Below, in pieces: positions 37,341 through 50,560 of a stretch of DNA of 64,000 bases. Both the position numbers and the translations under genes were made by a program. Each line of letters starts with the position of its first letter. Within the stretch, counting starts at the first letter, position 1. This DNA is from Phycomyces nitens (taxonomy: Eukaryota; Mucoromycota; Mucoromycetes; Mucorales; Phycomycetaceae): assembly GCA_022702545.1 (NCBI GenBank), contig JAHRBC010000004.1:6044001-6108000 (forward strand), in the 5' to 3' direction. The notes below the pieces were generated by a model, which saw only the letters and a list, made by a program, of their open reading frames with translations, was not told the origin of the DNA and ran no database searches.

Positions 37341-39571
37341 ATGCACATCCTGTTGATACCAGTCCTAGTTTATGTGCAGATATGTACCATAGCCAGTGCT
37401 TGGAGGCACCCTTTTCCTTTTCAACCCAAGGGCTCTTCAGGCACACAGGCCACTTCACAAGGTCAATTGTCTCTAGATAAAATGGAAAATCAGCATATGA
37501 CTGATTCAGAACAATCTCTTGTGCAGAACACCTCCGGTCCGCTCTTGTCTCGCCATCCGAGAAGACGGCAATGGACCATGGGATTCGTAAGAATGATATC
37601 AAGGCACCACCTTATATTTCATGCTCAATTATCTAGAAACATTTCTGGCCCTCAAGGCAAAGGAGCCAAGCTGCTTCAAGGCAGCCGTCTTGACCCTAAA
37701 AGATGGCTGTGAAGCCCTATCAGTTTCTCAAGACACCAAAATTAAATGTAGGTCACATAGTCTTCAAACTGTCTTTGGCTCACGATCTTGTCGTTCAAAG
37801 ATGCCCTGATGCTCACGGTATGTGAGCTTTCTACAGCCAATGTTCCCATACCTCCCGAATGTAATTCTATTGACGATGGTACAGACGCCCGTGCACAGCA
37901 ATGTGTCATGTAATATAATCTCTAGAGTACAAGAATATTCGCAAGCATGATAAATTTGTATCCCTTTACCCTTTATTCTATTGTAAAACATCAATAGGAA
38001 ATTAGCCAGCACCCCACAGACATGGACATCCTACAGTGGTATGTAAGAAGCCAAGATTACTAGAATATTGGCTAATGTATGTAAATTCACTCCTACAAGG
38101 CTATTTTCGTGATGTTGGTAAGCCAAAGGACACAGTAATATTGATTTCATGAGTATTAATACACAATAGTCTCCATGTGCTTTGCCATTCGCTATCCTAT
38201 CGAAAAAGGTAAAATTTAGATCTTGGCACAGCTTGGATCAATACTATTGACTTGCATGCAGACATGTTGGAGAAACTGCGGAAGGACATTGCTGACAACC
38301 AGCTCCAAAACTACGATCTGTTACGAGACCAGAGAGCGCAACTGGTCAATTGGCACCAAGAAGAAATTGAGAACTTTAAAATCATACGCAGCGCCCAGCA
38401 ATCTCTAAAAGAACAGCTGGAAGCAATGGAGGTAAGATGGCCATTTTCTTTTTTTACACTGATAAACTGATAGCCTTTGTACAGAATTCTCGTCATAGGG
38501 CATCCAAAGGTGTCCAAGATTTGACGGGTTCAATTATGTCTCTTCAGCACAACACCGAGTCTGCCCTAAAGGCCCAAGAAGAACTGGTCAATTTGGTTGC
38601 GGACACCAGCCAAAGACAGTTTGAACAAACCGTGTTTGACATGGAGGCCATGCTTGAATCAGTAGGCTCATCAAACAATGTTACTCTTTGTCTTTATCTC
38701 TCAAGAGGGTTGACGATCTATAATAGGCATTCTTTCAAGTAGAGGCACGTCTAGGTCAATTGAATACAGCCCTCAGCCATTCTCTCCTGATCCAAAATAA
38801 GTCTCATGAGGCATGGCATCAAATGCAGGTCGGTTTAGCGGAGAGCAGGAAAAGAAAATGATCTGCCATATACTTCTAAAGACTAGAGTTTCTTTTTGAG
38901 CTATAGATAATTCAATGGGAGCTATCGTACAACTGGAATAACTCTGTATCCCACATGAACAACAGTCTCTTGCAGATGTTTGATGATACTGAAAAACAAG
39001 TGCATTATTTGCAGCAAGAGATAGGGACCATACATGGTCAGATTTTGGTGATCATCAACCCAATTCGTCAACTGGTACAATTCATGACAGAATGGGCAGG
39101 TATATACAGAATATCTCGAGAGAACAAGACTGATGTTCTCTTTTATATATATATAGTCACCAAGACCACCTTTATGAGAGTGCTAGAAATTATATGGATA
39201 GTCATAGGCTATTTGATGTCTGGCTCTAATGGGAAATCAGTAAAATACCTCTTGTTGACTATGATAGGTACCTTTGCTAGTAGTCTCTGACTGGTGCTAA
39301 TCATACCGAGTCCCTAGGATCTCTTTTGAGAAAACAGCTGAATATCTTGAGCATGGGAAATTCACTCGTGTTTTTTGCTCTGGTAACATTAAAAGGCCCA
39401 CAATTGATCCTAGAGCTGATTCCTTGTGGTTTTCTCGTTCTATTGTTTCTCATCAGCCACTCCTGCGACATGTTATTCGCTGGAAAAGGTGCAAAAATCG
39501 CCTCAACTACCCCACCCAAATGCCAGATTACAGAGAAAGTTCGCAGTAAGACGCAAACCGAGTGGTACTGA
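37341..39571 (+). CDS. KAR5: Nuclear-fusion (karyogamy) protein of the KAR5/Tht1/Brambleberry family
   Basis: Thirteen small exons (37341-37461, 37527-37586, 37637-37747, 37801-37909, 37998-38038, 38100-38117, 38170-38208, 38262-38431, 38485-38661, 38727-38828, 38907-39099, 39157-39267, 39318-39571) join in frame to 501 residues. A signal peptide (MHILLIPVLVYVQICTIASA) leads into the Cys-containing KAR5 domain: ACFKAA-like CFKAAVLTLKDGCEAL, YALMLTVCELSTANVPIPPEC, TPQTWTSYSGYFRDV and MCFAIRYPIEKDMLEKL. Coiled-coil sequence follows, then C-terminal hydrophobic segments (MRVLEIIWIVIGYLM; LVFFALVTLKG; FLVLLFLISH). Family members sit in the nuclear envelope and fuse nuclei after mating. Exon 6 has only 18 nt. 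The first donor (GTCAAT) is weak and is the least certain junction. Confidence 0.85.
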
Positions 39572-42500
39572 ACCAATTGAGTAATTGCTGATGTTTCTTT
39601 TTTTTTTCCAACTAGACAATCCTTTAAATCTGAAAAGTTGGACAGACTTAATTTATATTATGAACTTATAAATTATGACTAGCTGTTGTTCCTCGTTCTT
39701 GCTCTTTAGTTATATCTGCAAGTCTGGTTAAATAATAAAACTTTAATGGAAAGCAAAGAAAAGGGAGGGGCTAGACTCTTGACTTGCATAGGACGCATGG
39801 ACCATTAAAATATTTATGGTGTATTTTCATGTTTTACCTTGTACTACCCAAAAGCTTGCATGTAAAGCCATATTCATATGAATTTGTTTTTTGAATGGTC
39901 ATTGTGGATGAGTAGGATTTATTGACCAGGTATTAGATGTACAATTGATTGCAAGTTACAAGACAGACCCTTTTAATAAAAGCACCATATGTCTACTAGA
40001 CATAGTTTGTTTCCTTGAAGCCATATCTATAGTAAATTGAGACATATATTATTTGAGTAAATAAAGGGCGATTCTTGGCTGGCTAGGATCTCTATATTGA
40101 TTTCCTTGAATTTCCTTGAATTTTCTGACAATCATATGTCTGCTCTTTTCTTTCCTCTGAGCAATGCGTTTGGTATCTCATACTCTATCTTGACCACAAA
40201 GAATCCTTATTGAGTCTTGTATTCAAATATAAATCAACTCGATCTCACAGATCCCGTATCTGTGTACCGTTTAGACTTAATTATGTCCCGAGCTACTGTC
40301 CAGTTTGATTTTCCAACTCTTTAATAGATTCCGGAATTACGTTCCCCAATAAGTAACACATCACATTAATTTGGTGTATAGAATTGACCAAATAGTCAAG
40401 TTTGCCTCCATTTCTACCCTTATTTATTACACTTGGGTAACAAGCATAAAAGAACTTTCCAGATTTGCCCAAGGGAATTCTGAACAACTACAGGATGTCT
40501 TATGGGGCTCAAAGACAGAGTGTTCTCGTGTAAGCGGACACAAAAAATGCATGTCTCTTTTTTTTTGACTATTTGTTGAACCCCAACTTATATGGAGATC
40601 TAGAGGGCTATTCTATAGGTATTAACTTTGGAATTGAGTGTAATGATATTTGGTAAGAAAATGCTAGTCCACTGCATGCATTCTTGTGTAATAGAGCCTA
40701 GTACTAGCCAAATATTTGCCAACTAAAAGCATCATCTTTAGCGTTACTTTTCTCTAGGCGACATTTTGAATCGTTTTATCACGAGTAGCTAGCTCTGGCC
40801 AAAAAAAACGTAATTATTACAGGTTTGTTCAGGTTTATTAATGGTCTTTTTTTTTTGGTGTTGGGAATAAAGTGTATATACATATAAAATCAGACTAGAA
40901 ATTTATAACCTAGAATGAAAAGAAGGATTCTTAAAACATTGTTAGTGTATGAGTATTATAGGAAAGACAAGGGTCGTACTCGGACTCCAACGCCCGAAAA
41001 ATAAATATAATAAAATTTTGCCAATGGTCAAATTGGTATTTAATCCAACATTTTCCCAGGCCTTTACAATGGCATTTTGTACACAAGTCGAGATTAATTA
41101 CCATATACAACACCATTTGTTTTTAGCAAGACACATTTAATAGTACTTTAACCAATGGCCCGTTTTCCCTCTATTTTATTTGATGCCCTTTTAAAAATAT
41201 GTTGCCATTAAGCTTGGGAGTCAATGACGCCACAATACATGTGGAGTCTTTCATGTAGATACTTGGCTCCAAAATCTAGATTTTATATTCTATCAATATT
41301 ACCCTTTTTTTAAAAATAAATAAATGTAGACAGAATTTATATTGGAACCATAATACTGTCAAGCATATCTAGATGACTACAGGCTGCTTATTAACCTTTG
41401 TGAACCTTGCCTATGCAGCGTTTGTTTCGATTCAGGCAGAAATACAATGGTAAAATATAGTTTTCGATTATGTTGTAAGCTGTACCTGAAAAACAAAGTA
41501 GGATTATCCCGTAAAAAGTATAAATAAAAAGGGGGCCAAAATTTGATTTACTCTAGCGTGGCAATAGTAAATTACAAATCTGCCCAGGTCTTTATCTAAA
41601 ACCAAGTATTTTTTTGCCCAAAGTTCTTCGTCAGACAGGCAGGAGAAACGACTACAAATTTATAACTACAAAAAGAAAAATCGGTTGGACGTAGAATATC
41701 AGCGAATAAAAAAAAAACATGTTCTTTAGAACATTTGTTATTGAATATCAATAAAATAAATATTTTTGGGCCAAATTATGTAATATCCCCCTTTCTGTCT
41801 GTCTAATCACCTTTTGGGTGTCTGAATATAATTTATAGCAGCCAGTAACCGGAATCTTAAAGATATAGAAGCCAAGCTAAAAATCCCACAAGCAGTTATA
41901 ACCGTTAAAGTATATTCCACAAGAAAAATATCTATTTTTCAGTCTTTTTTTTTCTAGCCAAGCCGAGACCAAGTAAGAATATTATCTTGGAGACATGTAT
42001 ATAAAATTGATTCTCCAGTAATGCATGTTTTATATAATTTGTCCCTTTCTTTTGGTCAATTGGTTTTAATGGTTATGTATAATGTCTTTGAAACTGATTG
42101 TACGGTTGGACAGCATATGTAGACACCGTTCAAACCTATCTTGGAACCTTTGGAAAAAGAAGCATTACTTTTTTAATTTTGCAAATAAACTGCATGACCA
42201 AGGTGAAGAGATAAAATCATACAAAACGCAAGAATATTAAAAAAGTATTTTACTTTGTATACCATAGATCTTGTAATGAACAGGACATCATAAAAAAATA
42301 TCAGCGTTTCAGGCCTATCTGACTTTATGTCACTATCCAATCTCTATGTTTTCGCACACACACGTTTTTATGCCTGGGCTCATCTTTTAAAGAACGGTGA
42401 GCGTTAATTTAACTTCGCTGGAGAGTGGACACAAAGTTACCTCTGTCAAAAGCACAGTGTACGGAGCGCACTTATTCTTTTCCGGACATTTTTTTTATAC

Positions 42501-44693
42501 TTCTTGCATCCTTTCTTGAATGACACTCATCAAAGATTGACACTAGGTTGAAACAAAATAATACTCTTATTGAAACAGTGTGACTAGCCAACTGAAAACA
42601 TGCCCACAAAATGGCCAAGGGGATATAAAGTGTAAACAAAGCAGCCGATTCTGCAAATGAGCCATCCAGCCAAACTCCATTTTTAACAAATGCTTTTATC
42701 TCCCTAACTAGCAGGCTAACGCTATGATTTTATTGCTGAAATGGATTTTTTAGACGTTTGAAAATATTTGAGTCTCTTCATGATTTTACAATGGCCAACT
42801 GGAAAGCTATTTTATTCGCGCTTTGATCTTGACACCATAATCCCAATCCCAGATTAACATTCAACATCATAGAGCCAGAATGATGGGCCTATACCAGAGT
42901 TTCAGCCTTTAAATATGTTCAGTTTACACATTTAAGCATAAAAAATGGTGTATTGCTTGGAATATAACGAATTTTTAGTTATCGTATAATACACCTTTAA
43001 GCATTTATAAGCAATTGTAGGTATTTGGCTTGAAAGACAGTAATGTTCACATAGAATAACAGATGCCTTGAGATTTTTTATAAAACGTATTGAGCTCAAA
43101 CAAATAAAGGGTTCAATCTCTTTACTGGACAGCAAAATAGAACCTCAAGATTGCTTTTCTAAAGATATACTATCTAGGTTTGCTCGTTTTATACTATAAA
43201 AACATAGTACTAAAACTTACTTTGATAAAAAACAGAAGCTTGCTATTCATAAAATATATTATTACAGAAATCTTAATATTTTGTATGCGATCCTTTATTC
43301 TTTGAGTGTATGTAATCAATCCAGCATTGAATCAGAATGAGCTACGAACACTTCAATTGGTATTTCACACCTTTATTCTTTAAGTAACAACTTCAACTCC
43401 CAAACACTCTTTGTTTGAGGTCTTATGGCTTTCATCCTATTTTCCTAGTATCCCCATATGTTCTCGGTTGGACTGAGATCAGGGATTTATGGTGACCACC
43501 TCATCACCTCCAAATCTTTATTCTTTTGGCATTCTTTTACAATTTTGGCTCGATGAAATAGAGCATTATCTTGTTGAAATATGAAAGGGTGGTCTTGTTT
43601 GTACTACAGATTGTGTTTTTTTTTTGAAAGCAATGAGTATTTTAAAATATATTTTTGTACCTCCATTGCTCACTATTACCACTGATGACTTCCATGGATC
43701 CAACACCACCAGAACAGTCGAATATTTAGGTCATGGCATACCTATCACAACCTTGGATTTTAGGCTGTTCACAATCCATGTTATACTTTTCTTACTAAAG
43801 ACACCAGATTCGTGCATTCTTGCAAATTATAGACCCCATGAATGTCGATTTATCGCTCCAAATGACCCGGATTCCAAGGTTGATTTTCCCCTTTGGCATA
43901 CTAACCAAAGGCAAAGTAGGTTCTTCAATGATACTGATTCATGAATTATATGTATTTATACAAGATTCATACGAATAGTCTTGATAGCAGCCCGCATCAT
44001 ATCCTTGCAAACGCAGCTATTCACATTTACGCACATTGCGGTGATCAAAATATCCAAACTGGCAGCTAGATTTTTTTTTATCTCTCTACACAAGCCTCTT
44101 TCACCAGATATCCTAAAGAGTTCCTTGTGCTTATATGTAGTTGTTGTTTTTATTTCTCTGTATCTGTGGATTGTATTGTATACAGTATAGCGTACTGCAT
44201 TATATCGTTTGCAAATGGACAACACTTACTCCTCCCTCAAAAGCACCAACGCTCATCCCTCTGACTTTAAGTGGGATTTACTTTTGCTTGCTAATATTGC
44301 CAAAATGTTTATTAAAGCCATGATCAAAATTGAATTAAAAAATGAAGGCTGTAGAAAAGAAAACAAATAGAGGTATAGGTATTTTATTAAAGATTGAATG
44401 ATTTAATAGTTGTGACAACCCATAATTGACTCAACTGTATAAACATTCGAGACATATTTTGACAATTTAGATAACCAAGGGTTAAAACGGTTTTTTATTA
44501 TTATTATTAATCGTAGAACGTTTTTACTATCATACTAGTCGAGTTAGCCTACTCGAAAAGTACAGCAAAAGTATACCTGATCATACATTAGAATACCAAA
44601 GATAAGAAAAAACATGCCATGCAATATAGTGTGAATATGATTTAATAAAAAAGTGTATATAAATAAGAGTAAGAATATAAATATTAACATGAA
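39572..44693. other. About 5.1 kb gene-poor, AT-rich region
   Basis: Only the Tc1/mariner remnant at 43285-43945 is recognised. The rest consists of short, interrupted frames and A/T-rich sequence. A 64-codon minus frame at 40293-40487 is open but unrecognised. Confidence 0.5.
43285..43945 (-). pseudogene. Decayed Tc1/mariner transposase (DD34E type)
   Basis: Read on the minus strand, the middle and C-terminal catalytic regions of a Tc1-type transposase are visible through several stops and frame breaks. In order: VIWSDKSTF (first catalytic Asp context), a segment with Gly-rich core CSGGVGSMEVISG, the second Asp context FQQDNALFH, then PDLSPTENIWGY (the third acidic residue, in PDLNPIENLW) and a tail ending IPIEVFVAHSDSMLDW. 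These match the order and spacing of the family. Stops occur within WSP*IPDL and WGY*, so it cannot make an active enzyme. Terminal inverted repeats were not located. Confidence 0.82.
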
Positions 44694-47076
44694 TTATTCG
44701 CAGTCAGCACAACAATAATCCAAATACGCAATGTCAGGATTACCACCCCAGGTAGGGAAAGGTCGTTGAACACCATCACCGCCACCGAAAACAGACATGG
44801 CCAATATGAATGACATGAGGGAGGATCCAGAATCCAACGCAGCAGACATGAGATAGTTGTGCTTGACATACCACTTGCTGTAACGACGTTTGATGTACAG
44901 CTGACTGACAAGGATAATGATGAAAGAGACAGTGATCCATGAACTGCTGATACCTGGGAAATTGCTCATGCTATATAGGATCATGGGAATGTTGACATAG
45001 TTAAAACCAACTTTAGGGAAGTATCTGTGGAGAATCCAGAACGGAATGGGGAGACCAAATCCAGCGATAAAGGCCCACAGGAAGAAGGAGTACTGGGTAT
45101 CAGGGCCAAACATGAACATAGGACCAACACCACCCCAGGTAATACCAGCAGAATTCATGGTCTGCATTCCTGCACCACTCCAGATGTTGCCATTGGGATC
45201 CAAGAGTTGTTCTCTCTTTGAGTTGATAACGGACTATTGTGTTTTTTTTTGTTAGAAGCAAGTAATGATTCAACAGATTCAATAAAAAATACTTACATTG
45301 TTGACAATATAGTTAAAGATACAGCCAAAGATGGTTCCAATAAATTGAGCCAAGAAAATGAGTCTTGGTGGAACCTTCATGTAATGACCAATCTTGAGAT
45401 CATTTGCCATTTGACCAGCTTGGTTTACGGTGTTGTATCCAAGGGTCTTGAAGTACATATTAGCAATTGGGTTACCAGGAAGCATGAAACCACAAATCAT
45501 CTCAGCAACGACATTGAGACCAAAATTCAAACCAGTAATGGCTTGAATCATGTTCATTGGAAGTGACAGAACCGTGGCCAGGATGATTGCAATTAAGAAA
45601 CCCCACCATGGGAGCTGACTGTGATTGGCATAACCGATTCCGATATTGAGTCCAATACCGCAAACAAAAACAATGTAGTACCACCAGGCGGGAACCTCCT
45701 TGTACGCAGCCATAAGGCGGTTGTGAATATCATTCTCTCTGCTTTCTTTGCGTCTAAAGAGACCAAGGGAGATTCTCTTGATGTCTTTGCCATGATAGAG
45801 AGCAATATGGGTGATTGTTGCGGTGACTCCAAAATTAATTAGGATATAACTGATGGCGAACATAGTACTAAGATGTGGGCGACCAATTTCTTCAAGAGCA
45901 GTTTCGTTGATATTGTTGTATTTGTCGAGGATAAGATCTTGAGGATAATGTGAAGCGACTTTGGTCTCGGGGTCCAGTTTGAACAGCCCATTTGCCAAGA
46001 AAGGATAGCTTTGCGCGTCCCACAGATTGTAGTAATAAACAAGAGGAGCCACGAGCCACACAATAAGTATTCCGGTGTAAAGATTAAACTGGACATAAAG
46101 AGGGAGTACAAGAGGAGAGAAGAATGACAGATTTGTCCAGTCCAGACTGATTGACCCGATACCAAGACCTTCGTTGGTTCCAAGACCACCAAAGAGATTC
46201 TGAACCCAGAGACTGTCGCGCTTGGCAAGGCAAACAACTGAGATTCCACCGAGAACAGGGAAAATGTACTGGGGGAAGATTTCCCAAACAAAGATAGCAA
46301 AGAAGATTGAAAAGAAGAACTTCATGAGGATCTTATTGTCATTGCCAGGAGTATTGAATGTCTTGAGGAAAGATATGGTTGGAAGAGTAGAGGGCCAGAT
46401 CATTATAGAGGGGTAGACAAGGAAAGGACGAAGTTGACCGGCAATACCGTAACCAATCAATTGAGTAGCAAACAGAAAAAAAATTCCACCAGCTGCAGAT
46501 GGGTAGGCATTGTAGTAGAGTTGCTGGGCGCCGAGGACATTTGTGCCATAAGCAGATGCGTTTGCGGAAGAAATGATGACATACATAAAGGTATGCTCCT
46601 TGATGTTGAAGGGGCAGGGGTTGAGAATAGTTCCCAATTTAAACAGGCGTGCCGAGCCATTACAGAAGAGATAACCGAGAATCAGCATAAACACATTGGA
46701 AAGGATGACGGTGACAGGCTTAAATTGCATCAATTGATTGACAGAGGAGCCGAGACATGCAAGGAGCTGAAATAAAATGACGTTCAAGTTAATAATCAGG
46801 ATTTATTTCTTGCAGAGTTTTGATTTATATACTTACACAGCCGGATACCAAAGCACGAATGGTTAAAACTTTCATCGTTGGATCATCTTCGGTGCTTGCG
46901 ATTTCGTTTACAATTCTGAGATCAGTATCTTCTTCTTCATAGTCAATATCGTTTATATTTTCGTCTTTCTTGGTATCGATGATGGAAATATTTTCTTTTT
47001 CGTCAAAGTATTTTTCTTTCCCTTCGAAATTGGAAGTTCGAATGATTTCCTCCTGTCTTTCCACAGTGAGATCCAT
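44694..47076 (-). CDS. OPT-family oligopeptide transporter
   Basis: Three exons (46837-47076, 45297-46766, 44694-45233), all GT-AG and in phase 0, give 749 residues. A charged cytosolic N-terminus (about 70 residues) is followed by a polytopic membrane protein with the OPT signature NPCPFNIKEHTF (the family motif is NPGPFNIKEH; here Gly is Cys) and the second conserved block NDLKIGHYMKVPPR. The C-terminal end is Cys-containing (YCCADCE). The family imports tetra/pentapeptides or glutathione-like peptides across the plasma membrane with protons; the substrate is not deducible. The gene is flanked by gene-poor DNA on both sides. Confidence 0.95.
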
Positions 47077-50000
47077 TCTTATATGGTTTTAAAAATAAAG
47101 AGCTGGGAAAAAATAGGTTATCAATACAAGAGGTATGTGTTTAAATAAAGATGATAAATATTAAGAAATATGATGAACAATTTAAAAGAAATAAAAGGCT
47201 TTATATAAATCAATTTGCCGTAGGGCTGGTTGCCTTTAATTGGACTTAACTTCCTGTTTGGAAATATGGTAGTGATAGGTGTGTTTAAAGCGGAATAAAG
47301 TCAATAGGACTATGGTCTTTACTACACAAACACTCTAAATAAGAAAAATGGCCAGATTAGATATATATGTGTATAATGATAAATAAAAAGGAATTATTTA
47401 CCTTTGTTTGGTCCAATTCAACTTTACTTTGAGCACTTGTTCTTGTTTGAGGAAATAAAGCCTAAATAAGCTAGTTTTTATTTCCCAGCCCATGTCATGA
47501 ATTGGTCAACTATCAAGCCCTCTATTTATAACTTTAGCAATAAACGATACTCCTATTTTAGTCGACTGTTGTTTTGGTGGAGATGGGGGGTATAGTGAAT
47601 ATATATATATATATTTGTTGTTATATTTATTTATTAATCATATATATATATATACCCCTAACATGAATCAACTATTTAATTGTAACAAAGATTCCTTTAT
47701 GTTTAATAATCCTTGTTAAAGATCTTCTCATTAGAAAGAGATAATGTCACTATTACTAAGATAAGACCTGGTGTTACAACGCTTGTAATAATAAAAAAAA
47801 TGTCGTAAGAGTTCATCGAATGGCTATTGGTAACATACAACTATGGTAATACGTATTTGGGAATAATATCACAGGCTAAACGATCTTCATATTTTCAAGT
47901 CTTTTGGCATTAGGAGAATTTATAATAAACCTAAATACTGAGTGCTATGCATTTGTAATATAAAACACGTACGACTATATCAATTGTCTAATGCCAATCT
48001 AAACTTTCCTTTCTCTAATGTTCAAAGAAGTGTCTTTGATAAACCCAATATTATTCCCTTTTAAAATGAACTCAATACGCAAAACCCTTTTTAAAATAGA
48101 AAGACACGATTAATACAAGAACTTCTCTTTAAGGTTAATAAGACCATTTTGGGTTAAATATGAAACCAATGGCAACGCTGGTGAGACAAAGACAAGAGAT
48201 CTGGTGACTACAACCCTAAAGTAATATGAAAATGACACTCTTGAAGGTTTGCAGGTATTTATTATTTCTAGTCATTTCAATTTATTTTCCTATTCCACCA
48301 CCCATTTCTCAAATTATAACAGGAATGAAAGGAAGCTGCAAAGGAAAAGAAGAAGATAAAAAGTGCTTTACGTCAAGTATAAAAATAATACATTTTGATA
48401 ATCCGCTAATTTCCCTGCAGATATATGCATGGTATCGATATCCAAAATATATAATTATATTAGCTGTGTATTACTAATTAATATTATAGGGCCCGGGATA
48501 ATAGAATGGTGCTCTTAACATTTCTGTAAAGGGAATCTAAAGACGCTTATATTTAGGCTCGTGGTAAGAGATATAGCGCTTGAAAGTATTCCTGGTATTC
48601 ATTGAGGCATGTTTTTAAGATATTGAATTTCGTAATCAAAGAGTAACTATTATTTAATAATGAATGCATACGTGAATTTTTCTGAAAGATTGATATCCTA
48701 TTTTTATATATATATGAAGAAAGCATCTTTCACAAATATATACTATTACCATTTTTTAGGTTCTTTGGATGCCTTGACTCGTAGATCTTGAGGGTTTTTG
48801 GGGTTTTATTTTGTGATTTTTTTTTTAAAAAAAAGGCTCCAGATACTTTCAATGTTGTTTAGGTGTGAAATGCTTGGTACCCATTCTTTACATTATTGTT
48901 TTATTGTTACTTTAGGATGAGTGTCATTACCTTTTTGTCATATCCAACCATCATCCCAAGTACCATGAAGATTATTTTGGAATTGGAGAAAATTACATCT
49001 ACAGTACAACAAATACAAGTTGTGGTCCATTTAACTTGGATTTTCTTATTATTATATGTGAAAAATATTCTGAATATGTCCGTTTATGCAAAAGTACTGT
49101 TGGATATCTTTATAACTTGTCTTGGTTGGGATGGATACATTAAACTCACTTGTATAGTTTTCCTTTTTGTTTGTCCCGTTTGATTCTTTAGCACCTTACA
49201 TTATTGAGAATCTTGTATAACTTTCTTCCATTGTAGTCCCTAAAACCGTGAGAAATTATAAAACATCATGCTTGTTAAAATTGGACTTCTGCTCAAGGCC
49301 ACCTTTTTTGATGCCATTTCCAACGTTTTTGTATACAATGATTATACAAATTAAACTGGTCGTATACTCTTTTTTATAAAATTATAATCTTGTGGCATAT
49401 TGATAGGGATTTGTTTTTGTTTTTGGTACAAAAAATATTAGTTTAGAAGAATATCTTGGCAACTTGAAGAATTTTCAGGCTGGACTCCTTTATACTCAGT
49501 GCTGTTAATTAAATTGCTGCCTTTGTTTCACCAGTGTTGCTATTGGTTTCATATTTAACCCAAAATGGCTTTATTAACCATAAAAGAAAATTATTATTTT
49601 ACAGTGGTTTGCGTTTGAAAATAGAATTTTTGGGAAATGAAAATAGATTTTTTTTAAAGAAGGCTTTTCTTATAGCTGATGTAGTGAAAAGGACTCTCCG
49701 AGTTGCGGTTTTTTATTTGAAATATAAAGTAAAAAAATAAGCAATAAACAAATAATTTTGGGCAAAATAATGATAACTATATAGGCACCTGTTAGCCGGA
49801 ATTTAGCCGGACTCATGAAAAAAAATTGGGGGGAGTGCACTTCGGATGTCACCAAGTTCAAAGTTGTCTGCAGATAAGCCGTGCGCGTAGTATTACCCTT
49901 AATTACTTCGTTGTTTTATCTCCACTCACATTGGATTTTATCAACATATTTAAGCAGTGAATTCACCTATAAGCTTCTTTCAACCATCATTGAATTTAAG

Positions 50001-50560
50001 CTTATAGACATAGGAACTAGCCCTATGTGATTACTGACAAGTTAAAGGTGTTCACAGCTACAAAAGTACATTTATGAAACGAAAGGTTGATAGCAACAAT
50101 AGCTGATGGGTTGCTGTGCGTGTCAGATATTGAGAAGGTTTTGGTCCACGCGATGGTTCATATTTTTTTTTTGGAATACCCGGATGAAGAACTCGTTACG
50201 AAAATACCTGGAAATATAGTGGTGGATGGCCAATAATACAAGACAAGCTGGTTTGTATTCTTTAAGGAAACAATATAGTCGAAAATATATGTATTGTACA
50301 AATTCCTTGATATACTCGGATTAAAGTATTGTTTGCCACGAATTCCAAGTGTTGTCATTCTTCACAAATAATTCTTTGGATCCTTAAACACGGTTTTCAA
50401 AGCAATGGTGAACAAAATGAGAATTTAACTGAATGCAAACCCTGTACTCAATCTGTTCTCTCTCTCATATTTTAACATCACTCAAATTCGAATGAAACCA
50501 TGAATATGTAAATTGAAGTATCATCTCTGATTTATATATTTATTTTTTAAAACCGATATC
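47077..50560. other. About 3.5 kb gene-poor region
   Basis: No intact gene recognised. It includes the OPT promoter and (AT)n tracts near 47600-47655. A stretch at 48760-49330 has coding-like minus-strand blocks (such as SIPTKTSYKDIQQYFCINGH) broken by stops, possibly a further transposon fossil. Confidence 0.45.

Noticed and set aside
37587..37636. Reading the Met-37341 frame of KAR5 straight through to 37586
   Set aside because: That frame joins the next exon out of phase; splicing 37461 to 37527 gives the frame that meets the conserved CFKAA block.
38209..38219. 11-nt intron GTAAAATTTAG in KAR5
   Set aside because: Too short to splice; an acceptor at 38261 gives a 53-nt intron and restores the conserved IEKDMLEKL segment.
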